Part shown: piece by piece, positions 42,664-51,797 of the stretch
Layout of the letters: every line of letters begins with the position of its first letter
Numbering within the stretch: position 1 is the first letter of the stretch
NCBI RefSeq assembly: GCF_000407545.1
Contig: NZ_ASWH01000001.1
Location: 2,557,501 to 2,621,500, forward strand
From: Enterococcus gilvus ATCC BAA-350
Lineage (GTDB): Bacteria; Bacillota; Bacilli; Lactobacillales; Enterococcaceae
Direction: 5' to 3'
DNA: 64,000 nt
The notes under the pieces: model-generated
The model's input: only the letters and a program-made list of their open reading frames with translations
Told to the model about the DNA's origin: nothing
Database searches by the model: none
Position numbers and translations under genes: made by a program

Positions 42664-43617
42664 TTATTTCAATTGTGTCTTCAATTCATCCTGTACACGT
42701 TTTAATTCCGCTGGATCCACACGCTGGTAAGAGACCCCATCCTGCATAAAGCCGGTCCCCTTCATCTGATCTGATTTAATGTTGCCAAACGCTGGCCGAT
42801 AATCACCCATCAACGTCCGCATATCCGTAAAGCTCAAATCCGTCTTCACGTTCTCACCCATCGTAGTCAGAATTGATTGATAATTCGTCAATCCCGTCGT
42901 ACTCAAAACCTGATTCGCGATCCCAGAAATAATCTGACGCTGCCGTGCCTGACGACCGTAATCCCCTTCAGGATCATCATAACGCATCCGAGAATACTTC
43001 AACGCCAGCTCCCCATCAAGCTTTTGCTTCCCCTTAGGAAACGTCGTCCCCTCATACGTAAACTCAAACGGATTATTGACCTCGATCCCGCCGACCGCAT
43101 CGACCAGCGACTCGATTCCTTCCATATTAATAGTAATATAGTGGTTGATCGGAATATCCAATAATTTCTCCACCGTGTCCATCGACATCGCCGCGCCGCC
43201 AAACGCATACGCATGATTGATCTTATCCTGCGTATTATGCCCGACGATCTCCGCATACGTGTCCCGAGGCAAACTCACAAGCACCGACTCATTCGTCGAT
43301 GGATTGACAGTCGCCACCATCATCGTATCCGAGCGCCCCTGCTCCGTCCGGCCAAGCGCTCCCGTGTCCACTCCTAAAAGCAAGACACTAAAAGGATCTT
43401 GCTCAGACAAATTCACCTGACGCTGCTCCGACCCATTACGTTTCACGGTCTCAAACGTATCATCCGCCGTCGACTTCACATCATAATACATCTTCGCACC
43501 TACACCCACAATCACAACTACGATCGCTACAAGAATCCCTAACAAGGTTAAGAAAACCTTCTTCGCTTTACTCGTACGCTTTACCCCTTGACGCCTACGC
43601 TTTTTCTTTTCAGCCAT
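42664..43617 (-). CDS. LytR-CpsA-Psr (LCP) family glycopolymer transferase
   Basis: 317 residues. Basic cytoplasmic N-terminus (KKKRRRQGVKRTSKAKK), one membrane segment (about 22-45), then the LCP domain: SVLLLGVDTGALGRTEQGRSDTMMVATVNP, SLPRDTYAEI, KINHAYAFGG and LKYSRMRYDDPEGDYGRQARQRQII, which carry the conserved Asp and Arg residues that bind pyrophosphate lipid. LCP enzymes attach lipid-linked polymers to peptidoglycan. It ends the operon that makes the polymer, 80 bases after the flippase gene. Confidence 0.93.
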   Translation of the reverse strand: MAEKKKRRRQGVKRTSKAKKVFLTLLGILVAIVVVIVGVGAKMYYDVKSTADDTFETVKRNGSEQRQVNLSEQDPFSVLLLGVDTGALGRTEQGRSDTMMVATVNPSTNESVLVSLPRDTYAEIVGHNTQDKINHAYAFGGAAMSMDTVEKLLDIPINHYITINMEGIESLVDAVGGIEVNNPFEFTYEGTTFPKGKQKLDGELALKYSRMRYDDPEGDYGRQARQRQIISGIANQVLSTTGLTNYQSILTTMGENVKTDLSFTDMRTLMGDYRPAFGNIKSDQMKGTGFMQDGVSYQRVDPAELKRVQDELKTQLK

Positions 43618-43697
43618 TTTATCAACTCACTTTTCAAAATATGATTAACAAATTATTTGCAGGTTTAACAATGACAATTAAATATATTTATTATTGA

Positions 43698-45134
43698 CTA
43701 AGACTGAAACATTTTTTTTATTTTTTTTAAACTATAGAAAAAATCCTCAGCACTAAGTATTAAATATATTGCAAAGGAAATGGAATAAATAACGAAAGCT
43801 GAGATGTCATTGATCAAAACATTGCTTAAAACAAAAATAATCGTTATGATAGATTCTAAAAGAATTTTTTTCTTTATACTTATATCTAATGTTTTAACTA
43901 ATAATAATTCTCCAATAATACACCTTAATGCTAGAGCTAGCAAAATACTTCCTACAGACATGAGGAGATTGTTAAACAATATCGCGGATATAAAAGATAA
44001 TATTACCGAAAATACTAATGACAATATATTAGCATAGAAAATCAATTTCTCTTTTCTTATAGTCTTTAAATACGTAGTAATTAATAGTGACATCCTTCCT
44101 TCATAAATTATCATCGGAAAGAGTATTCCCATAAAAATAAGACTTTCTTTATATGATGGTAACCATATTTCTAAAATTTTTTTTACAGGAAGGAAAAAAA
44201 TCAATAATGAGTATGAAAACGGTACAAAAATATTTCTCAAATATTTATATAACTCTATTAATTTATTTGGATTGGTTCTTCTTAGCAATGGGAACATGAC
44301 AACTCCTACAGCGTTTATAAAAGTCATAAACATATTAGATATACTGAGTGTCAATGACAACTTACCAAAGGTTTCAACATCCCATTTAAATTCTACTAAA
44401 AGCCTAGATATGCCTATAATTAGCATACCGGCAATATTGCTTATCATTAAATTGCTACCAATTTTAATGTTGTCAAAAATTTCATTTTTAATAACACTGA
44501 TATTCAATGGTTTATTAAACATTATATCCTTAAGCTTAATGAATCCCCATACTGTAACAATCATTCTAGAAATTATATCCAATAGAATCATTACAATATA
44601 GTTATCTCCGTCAGCAAGTATATAGATACATAAGAAGAATACATAAAAGTATCTATCATTACGAGATATTTGAGCATATTCCTTTATCCGATTTGTTGAT
44701 TGAAAAATGTATATGATAAAAGTATTACAATTTCTTATAACGGACACAAAGGCTGTTAAAACCAAAATTATTGTTTTTCCTGGTGAATTGGAAAAAAATA
44801 AAACTAGAAAAATAATTATGATAGATAGGATATTCTCAAATATAAATAGATACCAAAACTGACTACCTAGCTCGGCATGATCAAGTTCAGCATAATCTTT
44901 TCCGCCGATTTTTAAATAGATCCCATCTAACCAGCCGAAGTGAAAAAAGCCAACATATGAAGAATAAAAAACATAAAGTTGCCAATAGCTATATTCTTTA
45001 ACTCCAATAAATTTAGGAACAAATAAATTTAGCAATATTGAAATTCCCATAACAAAGAAATTTGCACTTACTGTATAATTAATGTTTCTTAAAATTTTTT
45101 TTGCTCTAGTATTCAAGTGGCCTCCCTCTTCCAA
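43698..45134 (-). CDS. Oligosaccharide flippase (Wzx-like)
   Basis: About 470-478 residues, 12-14 membrane segments, MATE/MOP-type repeat-unit exporter. The N-terminus ILRNINYTVSANFFVMGISILLNLFVPKFIG and YSYWQLYVFYSSYVGFFHFGWLDGIYLKIGG are typical of Wzx proteins of Gram-positive capsule loci. Two TTG codons could start it (45134 or 45116); the second has GGGAGG only 4 bases away, so the start is uncertain. Strikingly AT-rich and codon-biased toward A/T, like its upstream neighbours, which suggests acquisition with the polymer-specific genes. Confidence 0.85.
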   Translation of the reverse strand: MEEGGHLNTRAKKILRNINYTVSANFFVMGISILLNLFVPKFIGVKEYSYWQLYVFYSSYVGFFHFGWLDGIYLKIGGKDYAELDHAELGSQFWYLFIFENILSIIIIFLVLFFSNSPGKTIILVLTAFVSVIRNCNTFIIYIFQSTNRIKEYAQISRNDRYFYVFFLCIYILADGDNYIVMILLDIISRMIVTVWGFIKLKDIMFNKPLNISVIKNEIFDNIKIGSNLMISNIAGMLIIGISRLLVEFKWDVETFGKLSLTLSISNMFMTFINAVGVVMFPLLRRTNPNKLIELYKYLRNIFVPFSYSLLIFFLPVKKILEIWLPSYKESLIFMGILFPMIIYEGRMSLLITTYLKTIRKEKLIFYANILSLVFSVILSFISAILFNNLLMSVGSILLALALRCIIGELLLVKTLDISIKKKILLESIITIIFVLSNVLINDISAFVIYSISFAIYLILSAEDFFYSLKKIKKMFQS

Positions 45135-45179
45135 TGGATCTTATATCCTCATTAAGCTTTCAAAAAATATACGCGAACT

Positions 45180-46505
45180 TCATTCTTCTATTTTATCTCC
45201 TATAGTAATAACACCTTTTTTTATTGAGAAACCAAATAAAAAGGTATACACACACTTAATTACAATTAATGTAACTACAGTACCTAATGAAACAATTCCA
45301 ATCGTATAATTCTCAATTGATGATAACACTACCCAATAAATCAAAAAACCATAACAAATAATTGAGTAATTTGTTTTTCTATTTAGTACTCTTTTTTTGA
45401 AAGATGAATACCATCCTGAAAAAAAGAGAATTATAAAAAAGGTCATCATGCACATGACAATAAGTCCAAAATCGTGATATGGTCTTCTAAAAAAAGTATA
45501 TATGTTTCCTTGTGTGATTCCTAATTGTCTCATCTCAAGATGAACACTTCTAGTATAGTTTGTCAAATCAAACCTATTCAATAAAGAGTACACTCCTGGA
45601 AATGTTTCCGCTCCAAAATGGTTTTCAACAACTAAAGGTGGATCTATAATATATTGATTAAAATGTTGTATTGAGCCACCAGCATAAGTTGATATATATT
45701 GAAAAAATGTTCTTGTAGTCTCTCTTCCAATCACATTGGTCGCAAGGTAAAAAAGTACCAATACTACAGGAACAAGGACAAAGGCTCTTTTTATATATTT
45801 AAGAGAAATATTCTTTGACCATCCTGTTTGGTACTGAAAAAGAATACAACTCACTACTAATGAGAACGCTACCCATCTAAGTAATTCCTGTCTTCCTGAC
45901 CCCATTAATACTTTAATAGCAAACAGAACAATTGGAATCACATATGCAAAATACTTTTTTAAACTTATTTCTTTACTTAAAAAATTTTGTATAAAGGCAA
46001 AAGTGAATACATACCCAAATGCATCAACAATTTTAATTAATAGACTTACTAATCCGTTTAATGATGCTTCTGCTTCATATGAAGTAACATTTCTAAAATG
46101 CCATAATAAATTTGCGCCGTCGATATAACCACCCAGCGTAGCTAACCTTTTTATTTCTTGATAATATAAAAATATAGTTATCAAATCTAAAAGAATTACT
46201 AATAAAATTTTCCAATTATCAATAACCATAATTTGTAATTTCTGTTCTTTACTATGATAGTTTTTATAGAAAAAGAACATTAAATAATCAGCTAAAACTG
46301 CCATTAAAAAACCTAGTAACATTATAGCAAATGCTTTGAATGAATATTTTATATTCCAATTATAAATATTTAGCACTGCAAAAAAGGTACTTATTGCAAA
46401 AACTGATAACATTAAAAGGGATGGCCTAAAAATATCGTTTTTAGTAATACTTAACATTAAAAAAATTAGAAATACTTCTATGATGAATAAAAAAGAAATT
46501 AACAT
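45180..46505 (-). CDS. Polysaccharide polymerase (Wzy-like)
   Basis: 441 residues with about 11 membrane segments and a large extracellular loop in the second half (TYAGGSIQHFNQYIIDPPLVVENHFGAETFPGVYSLL), the usual Wzy layout. The YAGGSIQHFNQYI pattern is typical of O-antigen-polymerase-type EpsG/Wzy proteins that join repeat units at the outer membrane face. Sequence is AT-rich. Located between the GT2 and flippase genes, as expected in a Wzx/Wzy pathway. Confidence 0.82.
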   Translation of the reverse strand: MLISFLFIIEVFLIFLMLSITKNDIFRPSLLMLSVFAISTFFAVLNIYNWNIKYSFKAFAIMLLGFLMAVLADYLMFFFYKNYHSKEQKLQIMVIDNWKILLVILLDLITIFLYYQEIKRLATLGGYIDGANLLWHFRNVTSYEAEASLNGLVSLLIKIVDAFGYVFTFAFIQNFLSKEISLKKYFAYVIPIVLFAIKVLMGSGRQELLRWVAFSLVVSCILFQYQTGWSKNISLKYIKRAFVLVPVVLVLFYLATNVIGRETTRTFFQYISTYAGGSIQHFNQYIIDPPLVVENHFGAETFPGVYSLLNRFDLTNYTRSVHLEMRQLGITQGNIYTFFRRPYHDFGLIVMCMMTFFIILFFSGWYSSFKKRVLNRKTNYSIICYGFLIYWVVLSSIENYTIGIVSLGTVVTLIVIKCVYTFLFGFSIKKGVITIGDKIEE

Positions 46506-46539
46506 ACTACCTCCAATTAAAATAATAAGCCGTTTAGAT

Positions 46540-47406
46540 TCAATTATTCTCCATTAAATTTAAAAAAGCTGTTAACGAGTTTAAAATGCATTCATTCATA
46601 AACTCAGTTCTTTTAATATCAGATTTAAATGTTCTATTCGTAGAAATATTATGATTATGTAAAACTTGTATATCAGGAGAATACATTGTTTTCATTCCCA
46701 AACTATGACATTCGTAATCTAAAATTTCTGATTCATAATACATAAAAGTTCCCTCAAAAAAGGCAACTTCCCTTTCATTAATAAATAACTCTGAGAAAAT
46801 GAAACAAGAACCATGAAGTGGTATATTATAATACGTATTTTGATAATCCAAAAAATTGTTCTTAATTCTTCTATTATAGACAAATCGTTTCAAAATTCTA
46901 ACTCTTTTTAAATAACACTTTAGTTGGTTGGCTATTCTTTGCTTTTTTTTCTTTTGATAAATATTATGTAACTCTTGAACTTCTTTTAAAGTATAGTGAT
47001 CTATTCTTTTAGGGTTTTGATGGATCCCAAGTGAAGTCGCATATACATCTGGTCCCAAAACTGCATATTTTTCACTTAGATATAAATCTTCTATTTTTTT
47101 TATAAAGTCATTTTGTTTAATTTGGATATCATTATTCAATACCACTATATTTTTAGGTTGATACTTTTCCTTTGCAAATATATATCCTGCATTATTCCCT
47201 TTTGCAAACCCAACATTTTCGGAGAGTAAAATCACATCAACATTATATACATTGTCATAAATTTTTCTCAATTCTTCACCAGAATTATTCGGTGAAGAAT
47301 TATCCACAATGATAATACGCTTTTCTCCTGTTAAGTTCTGAATATTGTCGACACATGACAATGTTTCATCCGTTACAATATAATGTAACACTATAAAACA
47401 AACCAT
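46540..47406 (-). CDS. Glycosyltransferase family 2
   Basis: 288 residues with a GT-A fold: nucleotide-binding start FIVLHYIVTDETLSCVDNI, IIIVDNSSPNNSGEEL, NVGFAKGNNAGYIFAKE and IVVLNNDIQIKQNDFI (the Asp motif for the metal). The later EGTFMYYESEILDYECHS probably holds the catalytic acid. Resembles rhamnosyl- or galactosyltransferases of capsule loci; the donor sugar is unknown. AGGAGG lies about 12 bases before the ATG. Confidence 0.88.
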   Translation of the reverse strand: MVCFIVLHYIVTDETLSCVDNIQNLTGEKRIIIVDNSSPNNSGEELRKIYDNVYNVDVILLSENVGFAKGNNAGYIFAKEKYQPKNIVVLNNDIQIKQNDFIKKIEDLYLSEKYAVLGPDVYATSLGIHQNPKRIDHYTLKEVQELHNIYQKKKKQRIANQLKCYLKRVRILKRFVYNRRIKNNFLDYQNTYYNIPLHGSCFIFSELFINEREVAFFEGTFMYYESEILDYECHSLGMKTMYSPDIQVLHNHNISTNRTFKSDIKRTEFMNECILNSLTAFLNLMENN

Positions 47407-47487
47407 ATAGTATAACGCCTCCTATTAACTTCACCACATTAAATATTTGAATGCTTCATTGTAAATAGCGACTTTAGAATGAAATAT

Positions 47488-48312
47488 CTATTTAATGTGC
47501 TTCTTATTAAACTGCTCTTCAGAATTCGGTGTATAAGTTAAATAGTTATCTCCGTAAAGCTGTTTTAAGTATTCGTCATAATTACTGGGTATTAGAAATT
47601 TTTGATCTTCAAACATTACTTCTTTTCCATTTCCCCACCATTCTTTTAAAAGTATTTCTTTTTTATAAAGTGAACCCGTTATTGTTCCTATATATTTTGA
47701 GTTTTCAATAGAATTTTTTTTGTATACTTTATCTAATTTTTCGTATATACCTACTTGTGTATAAAGCTTGTTTATTCCAATTAGCTTCAAAAATTTTAAA
47801 ATAAATTTATTTTTCGAACTATGCATATTGACAGTTTCATTATTTCCCATCGTCCATACACCTGCCAAAGCACGATATATATATATTTGAAAAAAATAAA
47901 GATTACGTACAAATTTTGAATTCGGTGTACCATCTAAAGGTAATATATCTACGACCGTTAATCCTAGATTATTGTTTTTAGGTAAATCCATCTTAATTCG
48001 TATTTCCTCTTTTAACAGCACTCTTGGAAAATAGCAATGTATTTCGGGATTAGTTTTATAACTTAAAATATTAAACTTTTTAGACCATTCTCTATTTGAT
48101 GCCAACTCAATCAAATCATCATAGTCTTTTCGCGGTATTGCTACATCAGCATCGTCATCCCATGGAACAAAACCTTTATATTTTACCGCTCCCATGACGC
48201 TTCCCCCACGTAAAAAAAAATCCATATTATTTTTTTTACAAAATTGTCTTAATTCGAATAATGCTTCTAATTCTAAAAGTTGAAGTTCTCTTAATTTGCT
48301 CTTATCTTCCAT
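47488..48312 (-). CDS. LicD family phosphotransferase
   Basis: 274 residues from the ATG at 48312 (AGGAG 7 bases upstream). LicD hallmark FLRGGSVMGAVKYKGFVPWDDDADVAIPRKDYDDL, with the metal-binding DDD, is near the N-terminus; further on GLTVVDILPLDGTP. LicD enzymes put phosphocholine, phosphoribitol or other phospho groups onto cell-surface glycans. No choline uptake or CDP-choline genes are in the window, so the group transferred is unknown. Suggests a phosphorylated, charged polymer. Confidence 0.88.
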   Translation of the reverse strand: MEDKSKLRELQLLELEALFELRQFCKKNNMDFFLRGGSVMGAVKYKGFVPWDDDADVAIPRKDYDDLIELASNREWSKKFNILSYKTNPEIHCYFPRVLLKEEIRIKMDLPKNNNLGLTVVDILPLDGTPNSKFVRNLYFFQIYIYRALAGVWTMGNNETVNMHSSKNKFILKFLKLIGINKLYTQVGIYEKLDKVYKKNSIENSKYIGTITGSLYKKEILLKEWWGNGKEVMFEDQKFLIPSNYDEYLKQLYGDNYLTYTPNSEEQFNKKHIK

Positions 48313-48353
48313 ACCTTGTCTCCTAATTATTTTCGTAAACAAATATACTAAAA

Positions 48354-49541
48354 TTAAATTTCAAAAAAAATTTTTTCATACAAATAGACAATTCTATCCC
48401 ATGAATAATCCTTCTTTAAAAAGCTGTTATCTCCTAATTCTTTTAATGTCTTGTTCCAATTTTCCTCTACGTCTAACTCAGTAATAAGACTACTTAACTC
48501 ATCACTCTTTTTCCAATAAATAGCTGATTTCCGCCCCACTTCTCTGTTAAATCCAACATCCAATAACAGATTTAGTCTAGTACTCTCCATGGCTTCGAGT
48601 AATGACGGGTTAGTGCCACCTACTTCATGTCCATGTATATACGCAAAAGCATTTGCTCGAATATATTTTAGAAGCTCTTGATCATAAACAGTTCCAACAA
48701 ATTTGATTCGAGAGTCTTTTTCAAAATTCGTATTATTTTTCAATTTTTTATAGAATTTATTTTTTTGAACATTTGTAATGATGACAAAATCTTTTGTAGT
48801 AATTGATTTCATAAATTCACGAATCATGATTTCATAATTATTTTCTGGAACAAATCTTCCAACCACTAAATAATAATCATTTTCACAAATGTTTTTTTGT
48901 CTAAACCATTCTCTCACCACTTTACTATTCTTCGTTAAGCAAGTTTTAGTTGACGTGATTCCATATGATATATATATTGTTTTAGGATTATAGTTTTTAT
49001 ATTCTCTATCAATATATTTTTGAATATTTTTACTATCACAAATAACTAAATCTGAGTTTTTAATCATTAAGCGTTCTGAAATTTTCCAATATTTCTTTAT
49101 TGGATAACTCCATTTTTGTCTTAGCCACTCATGACCATCAGGATTTATAAATACTTTCCCATTGATTTCCTTAACTATTTGAGTAAGCCTTTGAATAAAA
49201 GGACCAATTCGACATGCTAAAATATAAAAAATTGGTTTTTCATCATTATTCTTTTTAGATAATTCTATAGCATACTTCAAAGCTAGTATGTCATAATAAA
49301 TCGCTCTAGCTGGTCCAATATTAGGAACATCAATATTAAAGCACTTTGCGCCATTATGCTCAAAGTGCTTGTCAGTAATTCCTGATTTGGCTGAGTTTTC
49401 AGTCATGCACGCTACGTGGTACTGTATATTTCGATCAACTTGATATTCTGTCAGTTTTTCAACAAATGTTTCAAATCCTCCATATTTAGCAGGTATTCCT
49501 TTTGAACCAATGATGTAAACATGCTGTTTTCCGTCTTCCAC
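48354..49541 (-). CDS. DUF1972/GT4-type glycosyltransferase (Cps2T/rhamnosyltransferase-like)
   Basis: 395 residues, GTG start with AAGGAG 8 bases upstream. N-terminal DUF1972 signature VYIIGSKGIPAKYGGFETFVEKL, a central Rossmann half, and a GT-B C-terminal domain (VVGRFVPENNYEIMIREF, RIKFVGTVYDQELLKYIRANAFAYIHGHEVGGTNPSLLEAM, the E-x7-E-like donor site). Pneumococcal Cps2T, with the same architecture, adds rhamnose to the lipid-linked first sugar; a similar second step is likely here because the gene follows the initiating transferase. Confidence 0.88.
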   Translation of the reverse strand: MEDGKQHVYIIGSKGIPAKYGGFETFVEKLTEYQVDRNIQYHVACMTENSAKSGITDKHFEHNGAKCFNIDVPNIGPARAIYYDILALKYAIELSKKNNDEKPIFYILACRIGPFIQRLTQIVKEINGKVFINPDGHEWLRQKWSYPIKKYWKISERLMIKNSDLVICDSKNIQKYIDREYKNYNPKTIYISYGITSTKTCLTKNSKVVREWFRQKNICENDYYLVVGRFVPENNYEIMIREFMKSITTKDFVIITNVQKNKFYKKLKNNTNFEKDSRIKFVGTVYDQELLKYIRANAFAYIHGHEVGGTNPSLLEAMESTRLNLLLDVGFNREVGRKSAIYWKKSDELSSLITELDVEENWNKTLKELGDNSFLKKDYSWDRIVYLYEKIFFEI

Positions 49542-49553
49542 AAAAATAACTCC

Positions 49554-50270
49554 TTAATAAGCTCCATCTGGCTTAATCATTACTTTAATTGTCTTAATTA
49601 TCAAAGAAAAATCGTACCTAATACCTCTTTTCTGAATATACTCAATATCAAAATCAACCATCTCATCAAAATGAACATCATTCCGTCCACTCACCTGCCA
49701 CAACCCAGAGCAACCAGGTTTCACAAGTAGTCGCTGCATATCATATTGTGTATACTCAGCAACTTCTCTTTGCAATGGTGGTCTTGGTCCAATTAAACTC
49801 ATTTCACCTCTGATCACATTGATCAATTGAGGCAACTCATCTAAGCTTGTTCGACGAATGAATTTCCCAAACTCCGTCACGCGAGGATCTTCCTTCATCT
49901 TGAACATGGCACCTTTGATTTCATTTTTATCGGCCAATCCATTTAATTTTTCTTCCGCATCTACGCACATGGAACGAAACTTGTACATCGTAAATAATTT
50001 TCCGTTTCTTCCCACACGTTTTTGCGAAAAAATTATAGGTGAATTGGGTTCGTCTTTATGTATTTTATAAGCGATCCACAGCATGACTGGAGAAATGAAG
50101 ATTATTCCGATCGTTGCTGCAATAATGTCGATCATTCGTTTAACGAAGTCATATCCTTTTTGACGTTGGATTTTTTCTTTATCGATCCATATTAATTGGG
50201 AATCTTTCCTCTCAAATGAAGGTTTCGCACTCAAAATATTCACATCCCCAAAAGTCTTTTCACTTTTCAT
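49554..50270 (-). CDS. Polyprenyl-phosphate sugar-1-phosphate transferase, module 2
   Basis: 239 residues from the ATG at 50270 (GGGGGAG 6 bases upstream). Same architecture as the protein at 37014-37730, including GYDFVKRMIDIIAATIGIIFISP, KRVGRNGKLFTMYKFRSM, RRTSLDELPQLINVIRGEMS and KPGCSGLWQVSGRNDVHFDE; they differ mainly in the N-terminal 40 residues and the C-terminal ten. Starts the lipid-linked repeat unit for the polymer made by the adjoining transferases. Confidence 0.92.
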   Translation of the reverse strand: MKSEKTFGDVNILSAKPSFERKDSQLIWIDKEKIQRQKGYDFVKRMIDIIAATIGIIFISPVMLWIAYKIHKDEPNSPIIFSQKRVGRNGKLFTMYKFRSMCVDAEEKLNGLADKNEIKGAMFKMKEDPRVTEFGKFIRRTSLDELPQLINVIRGEMSLIGPRPPLQREVAEYTQYDMQRLLVKPGCSGLWQVSGRNDVHFDEMVDFDIEYIQKRGIRYDFSLIIKTIKVMIKPDGAY

Positions 50271-50297
50271 TCCATGCTCCCCCAAACACAAACTACC

Positions 50298-51074
50298 TTA
50301 TTTAAAGAATTTGAAGCGTGACTCCTTTATTGCATAAAATTCTGGACAGCAGACTTTGTCTCCATTGACTAGATCTTTCGCCATCTGTTGCATTTCCTCA
50401 ACCATTCTTGCTCCACCGATTTTATAAATCTCTTGATAGGCTTCTTTCATTAGAAACGTTCGATGCCTCAAGTTATGTGCATCTGAAGCCACCATATAGA
50501 GCATATTGTGCTTCAGCATGAGCTTGGCTGTTTTTTGGATATCCTTGCCAAAGGTCCCAACGATACTTGGAGCAGTCAATTGCGTCAATGCCCCCATTTG
50601 AAGAAAAGGAATCAGTCGATTCGGATCTTCGCGAAAAACAGAATTTCTCTCGGGATGCACGATGACTGGCACATGACCATGGCTCATCAGCTCGAAAAAG
50701 AGCTGCTCTGAATACTCGGGAACATCACCAGAGGGAAATTCGATCAAGAGATAGGTATTCTCAATATCCGTGAACAAGATTTCTTGATTTCGAATATCCT
50801 CTATAAGCGACCCTGTGATACGTACTTCTTGCCCCTCCAGTAACGTGAGAGGAATATCGTTTTGATCTAGGATTTCCTGCAATTCATCAACTTTAGTTAT
50901 GATTTGATTGGCTGGATTCGAATACTTGCCATTGTTATGGTGTGGTGTACACATCAAATGAGTGATGCCTTGGCTAACTGCTTTTTTCGCCATTTTGATG
51001 CTGTCTTCCATTGTTTGCGCCCCGTCGTCGACGCCAGGTAAAATGTGACAATGCAGATCAATCAACGTTTTCAC
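50298..51074 (-). CDS. CpsB/Wzb-like PHP-family tyrosine-protein phosphatase, module 2
   Basis: 258 residues with all PHP motifs: IDLHCHILPGVDDG, MCTPHHNNGKYSNP, LEGQEVRI, VIVHPERNSVFRED and ASDAHNLRHRTF. Counter-enzyme to the CpsD kinase encoded 9 bases upstream. Highly similar to the module 1 copy over the whole length, without frameshift or loss of a ligand, so both appear active. Confidence 0.93.
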   Translation of the reverse strand: MKTLIDLHCHILPGVDDGAQTMEDSIKMAKKAVSQGITHLMCTPHHNNGKYSNPANQIITKVDELQEILDQNDIPLTLLEGQEVRITGSLIEDIRNQEILFTDIENTYLLIEFPSGDVPEYSEQLFFELMSHGHVPVIVHPERNSVFREDPNRLIPFLQMGALTQLTAPSIVGTFGKDIQKTAKLMLKHNMLYMVASDAHNLRHRTFLMKEAYQEIYKIGGARMVEEMQQMAKDLVNGDKVCCPEFYAIKESRFKFFK

Positions 51075-51083
51075 CTTCTTGTG

Positions 51084-51788
51084 TTATTTTTCGGTTCCGT
51101 AATAGTAATAGCCCTGATCTGTTACATCTGTACTGCCGTTGAACACGGCGCCTAACACATTGGCATTTACCATTGATAACAATTCCCGTGCTTTTTGCAA
51201 TGAATCCTTACGGGTATAATTTTCTCGAACTACTAGCATCGTCCCGTCTGCTTTTGAGGCAATGATCTGTGCATCGGTCACCGCAACGATCGGCGGCATA
51301 TCAAAGATCACGAAATCGTAATCTGAGCGAAGCTCCTTGATCAGCTGGTCCATCCGAGTTGATCCCAATAATTCTGATGGGTTCGGGGATTTGGGACCAC
51401 TGGTCATCACATACAAATTCGGGACGACTGTCCGTTGAACCGCATCACTGACCTTCATATCGGTGCTTAACACATTGCTCAGCCCAACGCCGTTATTCAA
51501 TAGAAAGGTTTTATGGACAGTGGCCTTCCGCATATCTGCATCAATGAGCAGCACGCTTTGACCTGAATTCGCAAAGACAACTGCGAGATTTGCTGCTGTC
51601 GTTGATTTTCCTTCTCCTGGTCCAGATGAAGTAATGACCATCGTTTTTATTTGTCGATCCGCAGAAGATGCGAATTGGATATTAGTCCGAATCGTACGAT
51701 AGCGTTCAGATACCGGTGAACTTTTATCTACTAATGTAATCAGACTCACCGCATGAGTCGTCTCTGATTGTTTCTTTCGTTTAGCCAT
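51084..51788 (-). CDS. CpsD-type bacterial tyrosine kinase, module 2
   Basis: 234 residues. ERYRTIRTNIQFAS, Walker A SSGPGEGKSTTAAN, Walker A' VLLIDADMRKATV, Walker B DFVIFDMPPI, and a Tyr cluster QGYYYYGTEK at the C-terminus. Partner of the CpsC protein encoded 9 bases upstream. Compared with module 1 it is ~15 residues shorter, mostly at the N-terminus and in the SVSGSFTS region. Confidence 0.93.
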   Translation of the reverse strand: MAKRKKQSETTHAVSLITLVDKSSPVSERYRTIRTNIQFASSADRQIKTMVITSSGPGEGKSTTAANLAVVFANSGQSVLLIDADMRKATVHKTFLLNNGVGLSNVLSTDMKVSDAVQRTVVPNLYVMTSGPKSPNPSELLGSTRMDQLIKELRSDYDFVIFDMPPIVAVTDAQIIASKADGTMLVVRENYTRKDSLQKARELLSMVNANVLGAVFNGSTDVTDQGYYYYGTEK

Positions 51789-51797
51789 TGTTTCCTC

